Of a stretch of 64,000 nt of DNA, positions 49,168 to 59,760 are shown piece by piece. The DNA is from Glomus cerebriforme. Lineage: Eukaryota > Glomeromycota > Glomeromycetes > Glomerales > Glomeraceae. Below the pieces are notes generated by a model. The model did not search any database. It was not told where the DNA came from and worked only from the letters and a program-made list of their open reading frames with translations. Position 1 is the stretch's first letter, and every line of letters begins with the position of its first letter. The stretch lies in assembly GCA_003550305.1 (NCBI GenBank), contig QKYT01000184.1:93422-157421 (forward strand), given 5' to 3'. A program made the position numbers and the translations under genes.

Positions 49168-49700
49168 TTCAAAAATCCCGTCATCCGTCATCATCTTGAC
49201 AGTCGACGCCCTATTCCCGACCAACCCAGAATCCCGATGTATGAAAATCATAATCTCGACAGTCAAAAATCCCAACACCCAAAAAATCATTCGAAATATA
49301 AATAATTTTCAAATATTCCCTATTAATAAGTGAAGTTTGCGAACTTGTATGTACCATCGCAAAAAGGAAACAATAAAATAAATATTCGACCGTTCTTTAT
49401 AATTACTTCATTTAAATTGCATAATTTTAATTAACTAAAAATATCGTTTTAATATTATATACATTTATTTGATTGTAACTATGCTTTCTATTATCAAAAG
49501 AATAATAAATTAAGTTGCGATATCACAATTATGATTTTTTTTTTTTTTTATTAGTGAAACTGCACCATTAGAAAATATATTCTTATTCTTGATTGTTAGG
49601 GATTTTGAACGTCGAGATTATTTGTCAGTATATCGGGATTGCCGGGAATAGGGTCGAGATTATACAGTAGAGTATCAAGATTATGGATAACGGGACTTTC
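49168..49700. mobile_element. Fold-back element with ~105-bp terminal inverted repeats
   Basis: The left arm 49168-49275 (containing CCCTATTCCCG, AATCCCGAT, ATAATCTCGACAGTCAAAAA) is complemented by the right arm 49593-49700 (GGGATTTTGAACGTCGAGAT, ATCGGGATT, CGGGAATAGGG, CGGGACTTTCC). The centre of about 320 bp is plain AT-rich DNA with no gene. It is probably a non-autonomous DNA transposon; target duplications were not identified. Arms diverge by roughly one base in six by eye, so it is not recent. Confidence 0.75.
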
Positions 49701-50162
49701 CTCAAGATCTAGAACAAAAAGCAAAAAAAAGGAGGTGTGTAAAGGCGTGAAGCAAGGTAAAGAATTGTCGAGATCAAAATATAGACAAACATTATTATTT
49801 TACTTGAAGGAAATTATCAATGGCTCTCATCAGAAAAGTCATTTAAATCTAATATTAAAAATTATTTTTTTAATTCATTCCTTTTTTTTTTCTTCGAAAG
49901 CTTACTGTACGAAAATGAAATATTAATCCAATCCAAGTTCTGCCCAATCAATCCAGTATATCTTGAATAACAAATATATTTAACGCAGTAACTTAATTCC
50001 AATATAAGGGTGCGAGTATCTTATAAATTTATTTAAAAATTAATCAAATTAAATTGTATTAAAATACGGACTCAGTTTTCCGAAGTATTCACATAACTGT
50101 GAACCTTAAAATGATGTTAATTATAATAAAATTACTTATAAAGAATGTGTTTTGTATTGAAT

Positions 50163-50264
50163 ATGAAATGTCGTGGGTGTTCATATAAACAATCCTGCAT
50201 TACTGCTGATAATAATTCTTTTAAAATGACTTATCCATCAAATATTGTAATCATTGATGAATAA
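50163..50264 (+). other. Possible exon or very short ORF with CxxC motif
   Basis: ATG to TAA, 33 residues, beginning MKCRGCSYKQSC with protein-like composition and ending before a poly-A run. The KCRGC motif recalls KCKGC in the last exon of the HMG gene at 28469, so this may be an orphaned terminal exon. It is too short to call as a gene. Confidence 0.25.
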
Positions 50265-51315
50265 AAAAAAAAAAAAATACGAGAAATTCTACGAAAAAAA
50301 CGAGATTTTCTTTTTTAAAGATTATCTATCGACTTGGAAAATCTCATTTATTAAATGAATTAATAATTAGTGAATCTTCAGTCAATGAAAAATATTTTAT
50401 TATTCGAACTAATTCATCTGTACAAATCTGGAACCAATCAATACTATTACTAACACGACCGATAAATTAACGCAGATATAAAAGACCAGCTCGTTTCATC
50501 GTCAAATCATGCTGGATTTTCATCATACTAAACGAACTCTATTGTTATCGCCGAAAATCACGTGCAGTTGTATTGTTGCGCTTTTAACTAATGAAATTAT
50601 TTACAATTAAACAATCAATAAATCCCAAGAATAAATCCAACAATTGTGGAACACTATATTTTTAATCGCAAAAAAAAATAAAAATAAAAATAAAAATAAA
50701 ATAAAAAGAAATAAAAAAGCATTAATTAATCAGAAATCAAAATGAAAAAATTTTTGTAAAATATTATTCTCTATTATTCAAATGATTCAGAGGATTTAAT
50801 AGTACATATGATTCGTTTTTTCTTTCATTATGTACATTTTCTACATCTATTTTTGTCGACAATACAACTTTTGATTGTAATCAAAAATGGAAAAAATGAA
50901 CCCAGGATTGGTGACTCAAGATCAACCGATTTAATTAAACGTTTCGAGAACAATTATTAACTTTTTTTTTTTTTATTAATTTCACATGTTAAATTTTTGT
51001 TTTACAAAAAGAGATATTAAGCGTATCATTATAAAATACCTATTTTTAGATATTTATTATAAACAAAAATTAATTATTCTAATTCCATGAAACTTGTATC
51101 AAAAAAATATCAACAAAATAGAAAATACTATGTACATATTTAAACTACAATACCGATTTTTTTATATAAATAAAGCTTTTTTCATCCTCCTTCATTAAAA
51201 TTCAAAACGATTTAAACAAATAAAATATCTACAAAATAACATTAAAACACTAAAACTTATTAAACAATTTTTCTCGGATTTATGCAACCGTAATTGCGAC
51301 TGCAAAAATTGATTT

Positions 51316-52330
51316 TCTAATGATTAATAAAATCGAATATCTTTTAAAGTAAAATATTCATTTTATTTAAAAAAGATTTAATGGCAAGATTAAATTACCT
51401 GCCAATATATGAAGCAATTCATAAATTTTACATTATTCACTATATCTAATAAACGATCTTATAAAACAAACCATCAAAAAGATTTCAATATTTAATTGAT
51501 ATCTAATGATTAATAAAATCAAATATCTTGTAAATAAAATATTCATTTTATTTAAAAAAGATTTAACTGTAAGATTAAATTACTTGCAGCATATGAAGTA
51601 ATTCATAAAGCATAGAGAATTTTAAATAATTCACTATCTAATAAATGATCTTATAAAACAAAACATTAAAAAGATTTCAATATTTAATTGATATCTAAAA
51701 AATAATAAAATCAATTTCTTATAAAGTAAAATATTCATTTTATTTAAAAAAGATTTAACTGTAAGATTAAATTACCTGCAATATACGAAGTTTAAATTAT
51801 TCACTATCTAATAAACAATCTTATAGAACAAAAACTTAAATATCTAATGATTAGTAAAATCAAATATCTTGTAAAGTGAAATATTCATTTTATTTAAAAA
51901 AGATTTAACTGTAAGATTAAATTACCTGCTAGTATATGAAGTAATTCATAAAGCATAGAGAATTTTAAATTCTTCATTATCTAATAACAATCTTATAAAA
52001 CAAAAACATTAAAAAGTTTTTCAATATTTAATATCTAAAGAATAATTATAACAAATATTTTGTAAAGTAAAATATTCATTTTATTTAAAAGATTTAACTG
52101 CAAGATTAAATTACCTGCTAGTATATGAAGTAATTCAAGCATAGAAAATTTTAAATTATTCACTATCTAATAAACAATCTTATAAAGCAAAACATTAAAA
52201 AGTTTTTTAATAATCTAACGAATAATAAAATCAAAATACCGTATCTTTTAAAGTAAAATATCCATTTTACTTAAAAATATTTAATGGCAAAAAGTCTAAA
52301 TTACTGACAATATAGACAGCTATTTAATTT
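51316..52330. repeat. Six-copy ~185-bp satellite array
   Basis: The landmark AAATATTCATTTTATTTAAA followed by AGATTTAACTGTAAGATTAA begins at about 51353, 51538, 51730, 51880, 52071 and 52257. Periods are 185, 192, 150, 191 and 186 bp. Each unit goes on with TTACCTGC..ATATATGAAGTAATTCAT, CACTATCTAATAAACAATCT, TATAAAACAAAACATTAAAA and AATATTTAATTGATATCTAA. The fourth interval has an internal deletion, and the first and last units are the most diverged, as expected for array edges. No coding frame persists. Confidence 0.93.
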
Positions 52331-52988
52331 TGTTATTAATTGTTATAAATATACCATATTTGCTACTATAAAGCCAAAGTAAGAAAATTGCTAGTGTTGG
52401 ATGGCACTATAGATCACATGTCGCTTACTTATCTGACTCAAATAATAATTTTATTTTTAAATTACTTATCGTTTTCGATTCAACGCCTCACATGACTTAT
52501 AATTCTGGCCTAAATTATACCGTAATTTGGAATTTGGCGCACAAATCATGACTTTTGAAATTACTATGACGACTGATAATGGTTCCAATATAATTAGAGC
52601 TAGAAAATTAATGAATATGGTAAAAGCAAAAAAACTTGTTTTGTAGGCGTAACTGAAAAAAGAACTAACCGATTTAATTATTTTTTGCCCATCATAAATT
52701 GTCAGACCACAAAAAAATAAATAATTATTATTGCACGAAAAAATTTTATGTAAATCTTATTGATTGAAATAGAGAAAACTTTTATTATGAGAATGATGAT
52801 ATAAACACATATGACATATGATTAAAGATCAATAAATTTTATCAACTTAAGTCAACGGAGCAACATTCCAAACATTTCAAAAAATATAAAGTCGACTGAT
52901 AATAATATAAAAAATACAAAGTCATAATAAATACATGACTAGAAAACTAAACAATGATGTAAAATTCGAACGGATAAGAAACTCACAA

Positions 52989-53225
52989 TTATCTTGATAA
53001 TGGACTCCCGCAAGTGGTTGTTGAACCGTCCGGACGGATACAGGTACGAACACGAACGCAGAATCCTTCGTTTGGAGGTGGCATTGCACATACACGTCCA
53101 CCCATACCGCCCATACCACCTATACCAACACAGTCCGCATCAGTCTTACATGTGAATGCCGCAAAAACATTCTGCGAAAGAATAAAGATTACGCAAAGGA
53201 AAAATAGAAATCGTAATTGATACAT
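52989..53225 (-). CDS. Small secreted six-cysteine protein (effector-like)
   Basis: Single exon, 78 residues. The N-terminus LRFLFFLCVIFILSQNVFA is a classic signal peptide with predicted cleavage after VFA (about residue 22). The mature part of ~56 residues has six Cys: FTCKTDADC, RVCAMPPPNEGFC, RTC and TTTCGSP. The CxxDxDC opening is a frequent knottin-like motif. A short Gly-Met repeat (GIGGMGGMGG) separates Cys 2 and 3. Size, leader and even Cys count fit an apoplastic effector or antimicrobial-type peptide; that role is inferred, and no homologue is named. A TATA box lies about 52-60 bases upstream of the ATG. Codons are GC-richer than surrounding DNA, supporting selection. Confidence 0.85.
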   Translation of the reverse strand: MYQLRFLFFLCVIFILSQNVFAAFTCKTDADCVGIGGMGGMGGRVCAMPPPNEGFCVRVRTCIRPDGSTTTCGSPLSR

Positions 53226-53276
53226 TTTAGAAAGTAAATGTTAATTTCGAGAAAATACAGAAAGCGACAAACAAGT

Positions 53277-53285
53277 CCTTTTATA
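53277..53285 (-). promoter_or_regulatory. TATA box of the small secreted protein gene
   Basis: TATAAAAGG on the minus strand lies 52-60 bases before ATG 53225. This would place transcription start near 53250 with a short 5' leader. Confidence 0.6.
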
Positions 53286-53979
53286 GTGTGTACAGTGTGG
53301 GAATTCCAAAATATATTAAATCATACGAGGATGCCGATCAGATAAAATTTCGCCTAGAATTATTTACACCCAAAATACTAGCCATATTGTTAAATTTCGT
53401 TAATTTATATCTTTTGATTCGATTTGCGGTATTCATCCCACAAAATTTCCTATTCATTTTATAGGCTGAAATAAACGTATGTTCAATACATTAATACTGT
53501 ATATTGTGAATGTAAAATCTTGCAATGAAAAATCACGCATACGCTTATTAATTTTGATTATAAAATATCCAGCCCACGTTACGTAATTCGGACTAATTAT
53601 ACTGTAATTACATCATATTATTTGGTTCATAATTAGAATTCAAATAAGAATTTAATAAATCTTCATAAGATTAACATTTTAAAATCGTGATTTTGTGCTG
53701 GCAAAAAAAAAAAAGTTTTAAATTATCAAAGGTTCCCTAATTTTTTTCATTTCTCCTTTTCTAGAGGCGGGTTTTGGAGGTTTTCAGACAATTGGTTTCA
53801 AATCTGGCCAGAATTATAAAAATTTCCAAATAAGGGGTATCCGAAGACGACTTCGATCCCGTACTTTTTGGCCGGCATTACAGCATTAAGAAATTAACTA
53901 TGTGATAAATAATAAGAATCAGTACAGTAAATGAAAAATAGAGGATACATAGTATAAAGAGATTTTATTTTCACCCGGT

Positions 53980-54065
53980 AATTTCTCATAATTTCTCATA
54001 ATTTTTCAATAATTATCATAATTTATCATAATTCCTCATGATTATCATATTCTCTCAATAATTTC
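53980..54065. repeat. ~10-bp tandem repeat (AATTTCTCAT)
   Basis: Runs of AATTTCTCAT and variants (AATTATCAT, AATTCCTCAT, AATTTATCAT) form a degenerate minisatellite with roughly nine units. Isolated similar units continue to about 54155. Confidence 0.75.
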
Positions 54066-54962
54066 GTGTAAGATTCTCAATATATTGGTGGTATATATAT
54101 TTTTGGATTTCTTTTCTCATAACTTCTCATATTCTAAAACATTTTTCATAATTTATAATTATGGCCAGTTCTATGGATTTAGTCTGAATTACGGTCATTA
54201 CACAGGAAAATTTCATAATTCGGATGCACATTGGTGTAAAATCAGTTTAAACCGGGTTGGACCCGATTCGATTCGTTTAACAGTTTTCAAGTTCTAACCT
54301 CTACTTCTTTTCGTCACAATGGGTTTTTTTTATTTTTCTCTAATTAGTGGTTTGAATTTAAACAATAATTACTATCTATAGTATTAAGCCGCATATGCGC
54401 CAATGTTATATCTGCGTGCCATGCTTACTGTACCTATCCAAAGGAATTTACCATTACAATTGATATATAATGAAGTAATTGGAAAATAGAAAAACACCTA
54501 AATATGATAATAAAAGAGAGAGAAAAAAAAATGTAATAGCTCTGGTGTCGGGCCATGAGTTTAGTAGAATGGATTTTATTTCTTAATTTTAATAAAGAAT
54601 CTTGTTTGGTTCTTATCATTCAAATAAATACTTGTCTTTTACTAAAGCTATTACCGGTTAAAATAATGTAATATACAGTTTTATAGCGATTTTTCTAGCA
54701 TCTGCAATTATTATTTACGTATAATTTTTTGATTTAGTCATATTTATATAACATAGGCTAAAGTTGTGTTTAAATAATTTAAAATACTAGTAGATCATAA
54801 TTATGCCATATCTCTAACCATCAATGGAAAAAGGGAAATCTACAATACGAAAAGTCCTAAGGTGAAAAGTATTAAAAATAAAACTAGATTTCAAACCATA
54901 AAGAATGTTATGAAACAATAAAAATGACATTAAAATATTCTAATAGAATAACATCATCTAAT
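54066..54962. other. Gene-free interval
   Basis: 3' flank of the minus-strand repeat protein gene. No supported feature beyond the trailing minisatellite units. Confidence 0.4.
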
Positions 54963-57087
54963 TTATTTAGTTTCAGTTACTTCTAATTTCTTTTCTTTCT
55001 CAAGCCCTTCATTATTTACTTTGTTGTAATTTGTTTTATCTTTCTTCTTGGATAGAAGATCTTGAAAAAAATTTGCAAGAAGTTCATTCTGATTTTTAGC
55101 ATTTTTAGTTGCTTGGTTCTCTTCTTTCTCAATTTCAATCTTTCGATTTTTCTGACTGTTAATCTCTTGCTCAATTTTAATTTCTTGATTTTCTTGATTG
55201 TTTTGTTCTTGCTCAATTTCGATCTCTTTGTTTTCTTGATTATTAACCTCTCCTATATTTACTTGTTTATTATTTTCTTTGACTTTTTTCTTGGATAGAA
55301 GATCTTGAAAAAAATTTGCAAGCAGCTCATTCTGATTCTTAGCAGTTTTGGTTGCTTGGTTCTTTTCTTTCTCAATTTCAATCTTTTGATTTTTCTGACT
55401 GTTAGTCTCTTGTTCGATTTCAATCTCCTGATTTTCTTGATTGTTTGGTTCTTGCTCAATGTCAATCTCTTTATTTTCTTGATTGTTAACCTCTCCTATA
55501 TTTATCTGGTTATTATTTTCTTTTGCTTTTTTCTTGGATAGAAGATCTTGAAAAAAATTTGCAAGCAGTTCATTCTGATTTTTAGCAGTTTTGGTTGCTT
55601 GGCTCTTTTCTTTCTCAATTTCAATCTTTTGATTTTCCTGACTATCAGTCTCTTGCTCAATTTCAATCTCTTGATTTTCTTGATTGTTAACATTTACTCG
55701 GTTATTATTTTCTTTGACTTTCTTCTTGGATAGAAGATCTTGAAAAAAATTTGCAAGCAGCTCATTCTGATTCTTAGCAGTTTTAGTTGCTTGGTTCTTT
55801 TCTTTCTCAATTTCAATCTTTTGATTTTCCTGACTGTTAGTCTCTTGCTCGATTTCAATTTCTTGATTTTCTTGATTGTTAACCTCCTCTTTATTTACTT
55901 GGTTATCATTTTCCTTGGCTTTCTTCTTGGATAGAAGATCTTGAAAAAAATTTGCAAGCAGCTCATTCTGATTCTTNTTTGACTTTTTTCTTGGATAGAA
56001 GATCTTGAAAAAAATTTGCAAGCAGCTCATTCTGATTCTTAGCAGTTTCAGTTACTTGGTTCTTTTCTTTCTCAATTTCAATCTTTTGATTTTCCTGACT
56101 GTTAGTTTCTTGTTCGATTTCAATCTCCTGATTTTCTTGATTGTTTGGTTCTTGTTCAATTTCGATCTCTTTATTTTCTTGATTGTTAANCTCTCCTATA
56201 TTTACTTGGTTATTATTTTCTTTGACTTTTTTCTTGGATAGAAGATCTTGAAAAAAATTTGCAAGCAGCTCATTCTGATTTTTACCAGTTTTAGTTGCTT
56301 GGTTCTCTTCTTTCTCAATTTCAATCTTTTGATTTTCCTGACTGTTAGTCTCTTGCTCAATTTTAATCTCTTGATTTTCCTGATTGTTAATCTCTCCTGT
56401 ATTTACTTGGTTATCATTTTCTTTGACATTCTTTTTGGATAGAAGATCTTGAAAAAAAGTTGCGAGAACCTCCTTTTCCTGATTGTTAAGCTCTTTTTTA
56501 TTTACTTTATTATCATTTTCTTTTGCTTCTATCTCGGATTTAATATTTTTAAAAAAAGTTGCAAGAACCTCATTCTCAAGTTTTTTATTAGTTATTTGGT
56601 TCTTTTCATGTTCAATTTCAATCTCACAATTTTCTTGATTGTTAGTTTCTTGCACGATTCGATTTTCTGGACTGTTGGTTTCTTGATCAATTTCAAACTC
56701 TTGATCTTTTTGATTGTTAATTTCTTCTTTATTTTGCTTTTTTTCCTCTAATTGTTTTTTTAGTTCTTCATTTTGAGCCCGCAATTGTTCAATAACTTGC
56801 TGTTTTTGATTGTTAGCTTCGATTTGTTGAGTAAGCTCACCTTCTATATCTTTAAGTTTTTTTTGCTCTTCTTGTAAATATTTCTTGCTGGTTGCTTTGA
56901 TACCAGCTAGTTGCCTTTTTAAATCATCTACTTCTTTTCTTAATTCCTCATTTTGAGCTCGTAATTGTTCTAATAAAAGATTACCAATATTTTCCTCGGC
57001 TTGTTCATTTATAGTTTGTTCAACATTAATAAAGGATTCCTCTTGTTGCACCAATAATTTATCTTTATCATTTTTTAGTTCATCCAT
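54963..57087 (-). CDS. Long Glu/Gln/Asn-rich coiled-coil repeat protein
   Basis: ATG 57087. The first ~130 residues are a strong coiled coil (LLLEQLRAQNEELRKEVDDL, then LKRQLAGIK, EQLRAQNEELKKQLEEKK). A tandem repeat follows, whose unit opens with a hydrophobic segment NELLANFFQDLLSKKKVKEN and continues with NNQENKEIEIEQE-type charged blocks. Full units are 81 codons (243 bp: starts near 55062, 55305, 55548 and again 56005, 56248). Shorter units of 64-67 codons lack one NNQEN block. Two degenerate units (EVLATFFQDLLSKKN, EVLATFFKNIKSE) adjoin the coiled coil. The frame breaks at the ambiguous base 55977, where a unit is cut to ~70 bp; the frame resumes and ends at 54963, so this is read as one gene of about 700 codons or more. 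No signal peptide or TM. Function unknown; a filament or scaffold role is only a guess. Confidence 0.8.
55977..55977. other. Ambiguous base marking a probable assembly collapse
   Basis: The single N sits where a repeat unit is truncated and the reading frame shifts. A second N (56190) lies in another unit without changing frame. Near-identical 243-bp repeats would readily collapse in short-read assembly, so true copy number may be higher. Confidence 0.8.
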
Positions 57088-58198
57088 ATTTTGTTCGAGG
57101 TTTAATTTTAATTTTATTTTTTTTTGGTTTTTTTTAGTGTTGTAATTATTAATCGCTCCCTTTTAACAACAAAAATAGCTGCCCAATTTATAGTGTAACA
57201 TTGAGTAACATTGAACAAATGTTTGTGTTTAAGTTGCACAAAAGTTTTTTTTTAGCGATTGGCATATAAAAAAAGTATAATAGCATGGTTTGATTTTTTG
57301 TTGAAGATCGCAATAAAAAAAATTATTATTATTTACCATTACTACCACTTAAATTAATGGTAATTAGGATGTATAAATTTAGTTTTAAAATCATAATCAG
57401 GCAGGCATTCCTCACAAATTATTCCTCAGATTCAATAATTAATGACAGAGACTTTAGTATGTTAAATAAGGTTTCTCTCCAAAAATTAACAAAAACATCA
57501 CAATTTCATTCATATCAAATAATAATTTAATACTTCAAAAATTAATTAATTTTGTGTAGTAATATTTTAATTCTATATAGAGAGAGACAAAGAAAACACG
57601 ATATATAATTCAAATTATAGTTTTGGTATATCTGAACTTATAATAGTTTTGAAAGTATATAAAAATAACTTTATATCACCGGTGATGGTCATCAATAGTG
57701 TCATGTGATTATATTTAGACTATTAATTTTATTATTACAATATATATCAGCCAAATGGATTAGATTCTGCGGTTACGGTCTGAAAGCCTTCCTAGGAACG
57801 TCAAATGGATGGAGTCTGGAATATTTTATTTTTCTTTTCCCGTAGTTAGTCTTCCCTTCCTAAATAGTTTGATTTTCTATTTAAACTTAGTTCTAACAGG
57901 GATTATTATCTAAAAACAAATGATAAAATGATAAAAACATCAATTAATGCCTCAGAAATATTTCATCATTTGCCATATCTTTATAATACTATAAAAAAAT
58001 GTTATATAATAATATCTTATACACCATTCACAAATGGCAAATGCTATTAATAACAATTCTTATTTTATTAATGAAATATAAAAATATATATATATTATAC
58101 AAAACTAAAATCACCCTAGATTCAATACAATAATAATTTTAATGCTATTTATTATACCCACAAAATCTTTTTACTGTATTACCATATGATATTAAAAT
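57088..58198. other. Gene-free interval
   Basis: Upstream region of the repeat protein gene and 3' flank of the Uma2-zinc-finger gene. Both genes are on the minus strand. No further feature was recognised. Confidence 0.4.
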
Positions 58199-59018
58199 CT
58201 AATTGTGCATTTTTTTCATATGTCTCATCATATTGAAAACACTATTTAAAATTGAATCACAATAAGGACACTTTTCTCCTTCCTCCACCTCGTCATCATC
58301 TCCCTACAAATAAAATTGAAATTGTAAATAAAAAATTGGACGTTACAGCATAAAAATAATAAATAAAAACAATAAGAAAATATACCAGCAACATGATGTC
58401 ATTAATCTTTGATATTTCTAAAGTAAACCCTGGTAAAACATTGCCACCATCTAAATCATCCCAGTCACATTTATGGCGAGTAGGAAATTTTTCATTATTT
58501 TCCTTCTTGTAAACCCAAATTATATTCATTGGATCAATTATCCATCCTAGTTTTACAGATGTATTTATTGCAAAGTAATCATTCTTCATTCTGTTATCAA
58601 TTGCATTCAATATTGCATCGCTTGTGACAACTGCAACTTCAACGACAAATATAGGGGTAAAGGGTTGACCATTAAAAGACCAAAGTTGTTTTTGATTAAG
58701 TGTAATATAAGTCGTGTCAGGTGTGAAAGCAATATCTGGTGCTATAATCTTATTTCGCCTATTAGAAGCACTAAAATTAAAACCCCCTTGAGATGTAGTA
58801 ACAAGTCCACCCTGGCCAGTTTGAATATTCCAGTTACCAAGCTGCCTGGAAATTTCCTGTATAATAGCTTCTTTGGCAATTGGATTTTGTGGAATAGGGA
58901 TTAATCTTTCGTTTTCAAAGTTGGTTTGGACCTTAAGATTATTGTTGATGATTTTAAGCTCCTCTTTGGTATAGGCGCGGTTGAGATCTAAATTATCAAG
59001 ATCCAGCTTTTTTCTCAT
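58199..59018 (-). CDS. Uma2/DUF820 nuclease-like domain fused to a C2H2 zinc finger
   Basis: Exon 59018-58386 (211 codons) splices in phase (CTG|GTATAT...TTTGTAG|GGA) to exon 58303-58199, giving 245 residues. The open frame reaches back to a TTG at 59045, but the first ATG is 59018 (MRKKLDLDNLDLNRAYTKEE). The first exon has the Uma2 (DUF820, PD-(D/E)XK) pattern: a Gly-rich strand region QGGFNFSASN, then IIAPDIAFTP (Asp 95), then PIFVVEVAVVTSD (Glu 127), then MKNDYFAINTSVKLGWIIDP and VYKKEN. Asp 95 and Glu 127 are the expected metal-site acids. The second exon encodes an acidic linker (GDDDEVEEGE), then KCPYCDSILNSVFNMMRHMK and KMHN, a finger with Cys 223/226 and His 239/244. Uma2 proteins are abundant in cyanobacteria and other bacteria and also expanded in Rhizophagus, so ancestral bacterial origin is plausible (inference). 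Without splicing the frame would instead add a hydrophobic tail from the intron. Confidence 0.9.
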
Positions 59019-59700
59019 AATTGAAGTTGCTAAAGTATTGAGCAAGTAAGTTATTTATTTAAATAATTTTTTATTGAGGGTTTATATATTTTTTCAATTA
59101 TTATTATACAAATCCAAGTCATATGTGATCATTATTTTTTTAATTTAATCATTGTGATGGATCATGACAAATTTTTAGTGAACTCTATAAAATTTTTTAC
59201 TTATAAATCTGTCTAAAACCAATAAAGTGGCTGACGTATGATAAATAATGATTATTTCACATAAATTAAATATATAAAAGATAAGAATTACCAACCGTTT
59301 AAATTTTTGTATAAAATTGTGCTACATAAAAATATGAACATGACTCTAAAGATTTTGACTCATTTTTAACAATAGAAATTTTTATTCCATGAGATACTGT
59401 ATATATATATATATATACATTTTTTGTGTTATTTTAAGTCATTGTCATCAAAATACTGTACTAACTGTCATTATAATGTAGGATGATGATCAAAAGAACA
59501 CATTGCATTGAGAAAGGCTTGAATGGTTCGTTAAAAATTTGTTCATTTTGTTATACAGTAATCCGGATGGTAATTTTAAAATAAAATAATAATAAAAAAA
59601 GATTTATCAAGAAACAACAAAAGTATTTTTATTCTTGATTTTATCATTTTACAATTTTTTTTCGAATACTAATTATTTAAATTTATTTTCTTTCTTTAGG

Positions 59701-59760
59701 TTGTCCGAAACGGAAAATTTCAAGGATACTGCGGGTCAGTGTGCTGCGGCCTATCGGTAG
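59701..59760 (+). pseudogene. Orphan terminal-exon remnant
   Basis: Preceded by a pyrimidine-rich tract and TTTAG, a 60-base GC-rich island reads LSETENFKDTAGQCAAAYR then TAG. The composition is unlike the surrounding AT-rich DNA and is protein-like, but no partner exon was found upstream. It is probably a leftover last exon or a transferred fragment. Confidence 0.3.

Noticed and set aside
55062..56751. Series of plus-strand hydrophobic open frames (MKKICKQLILI type)
   Set aside because: They are the exact antisense of each unit of the minus-strand repeat protein and recur with its period, so they are shadows.
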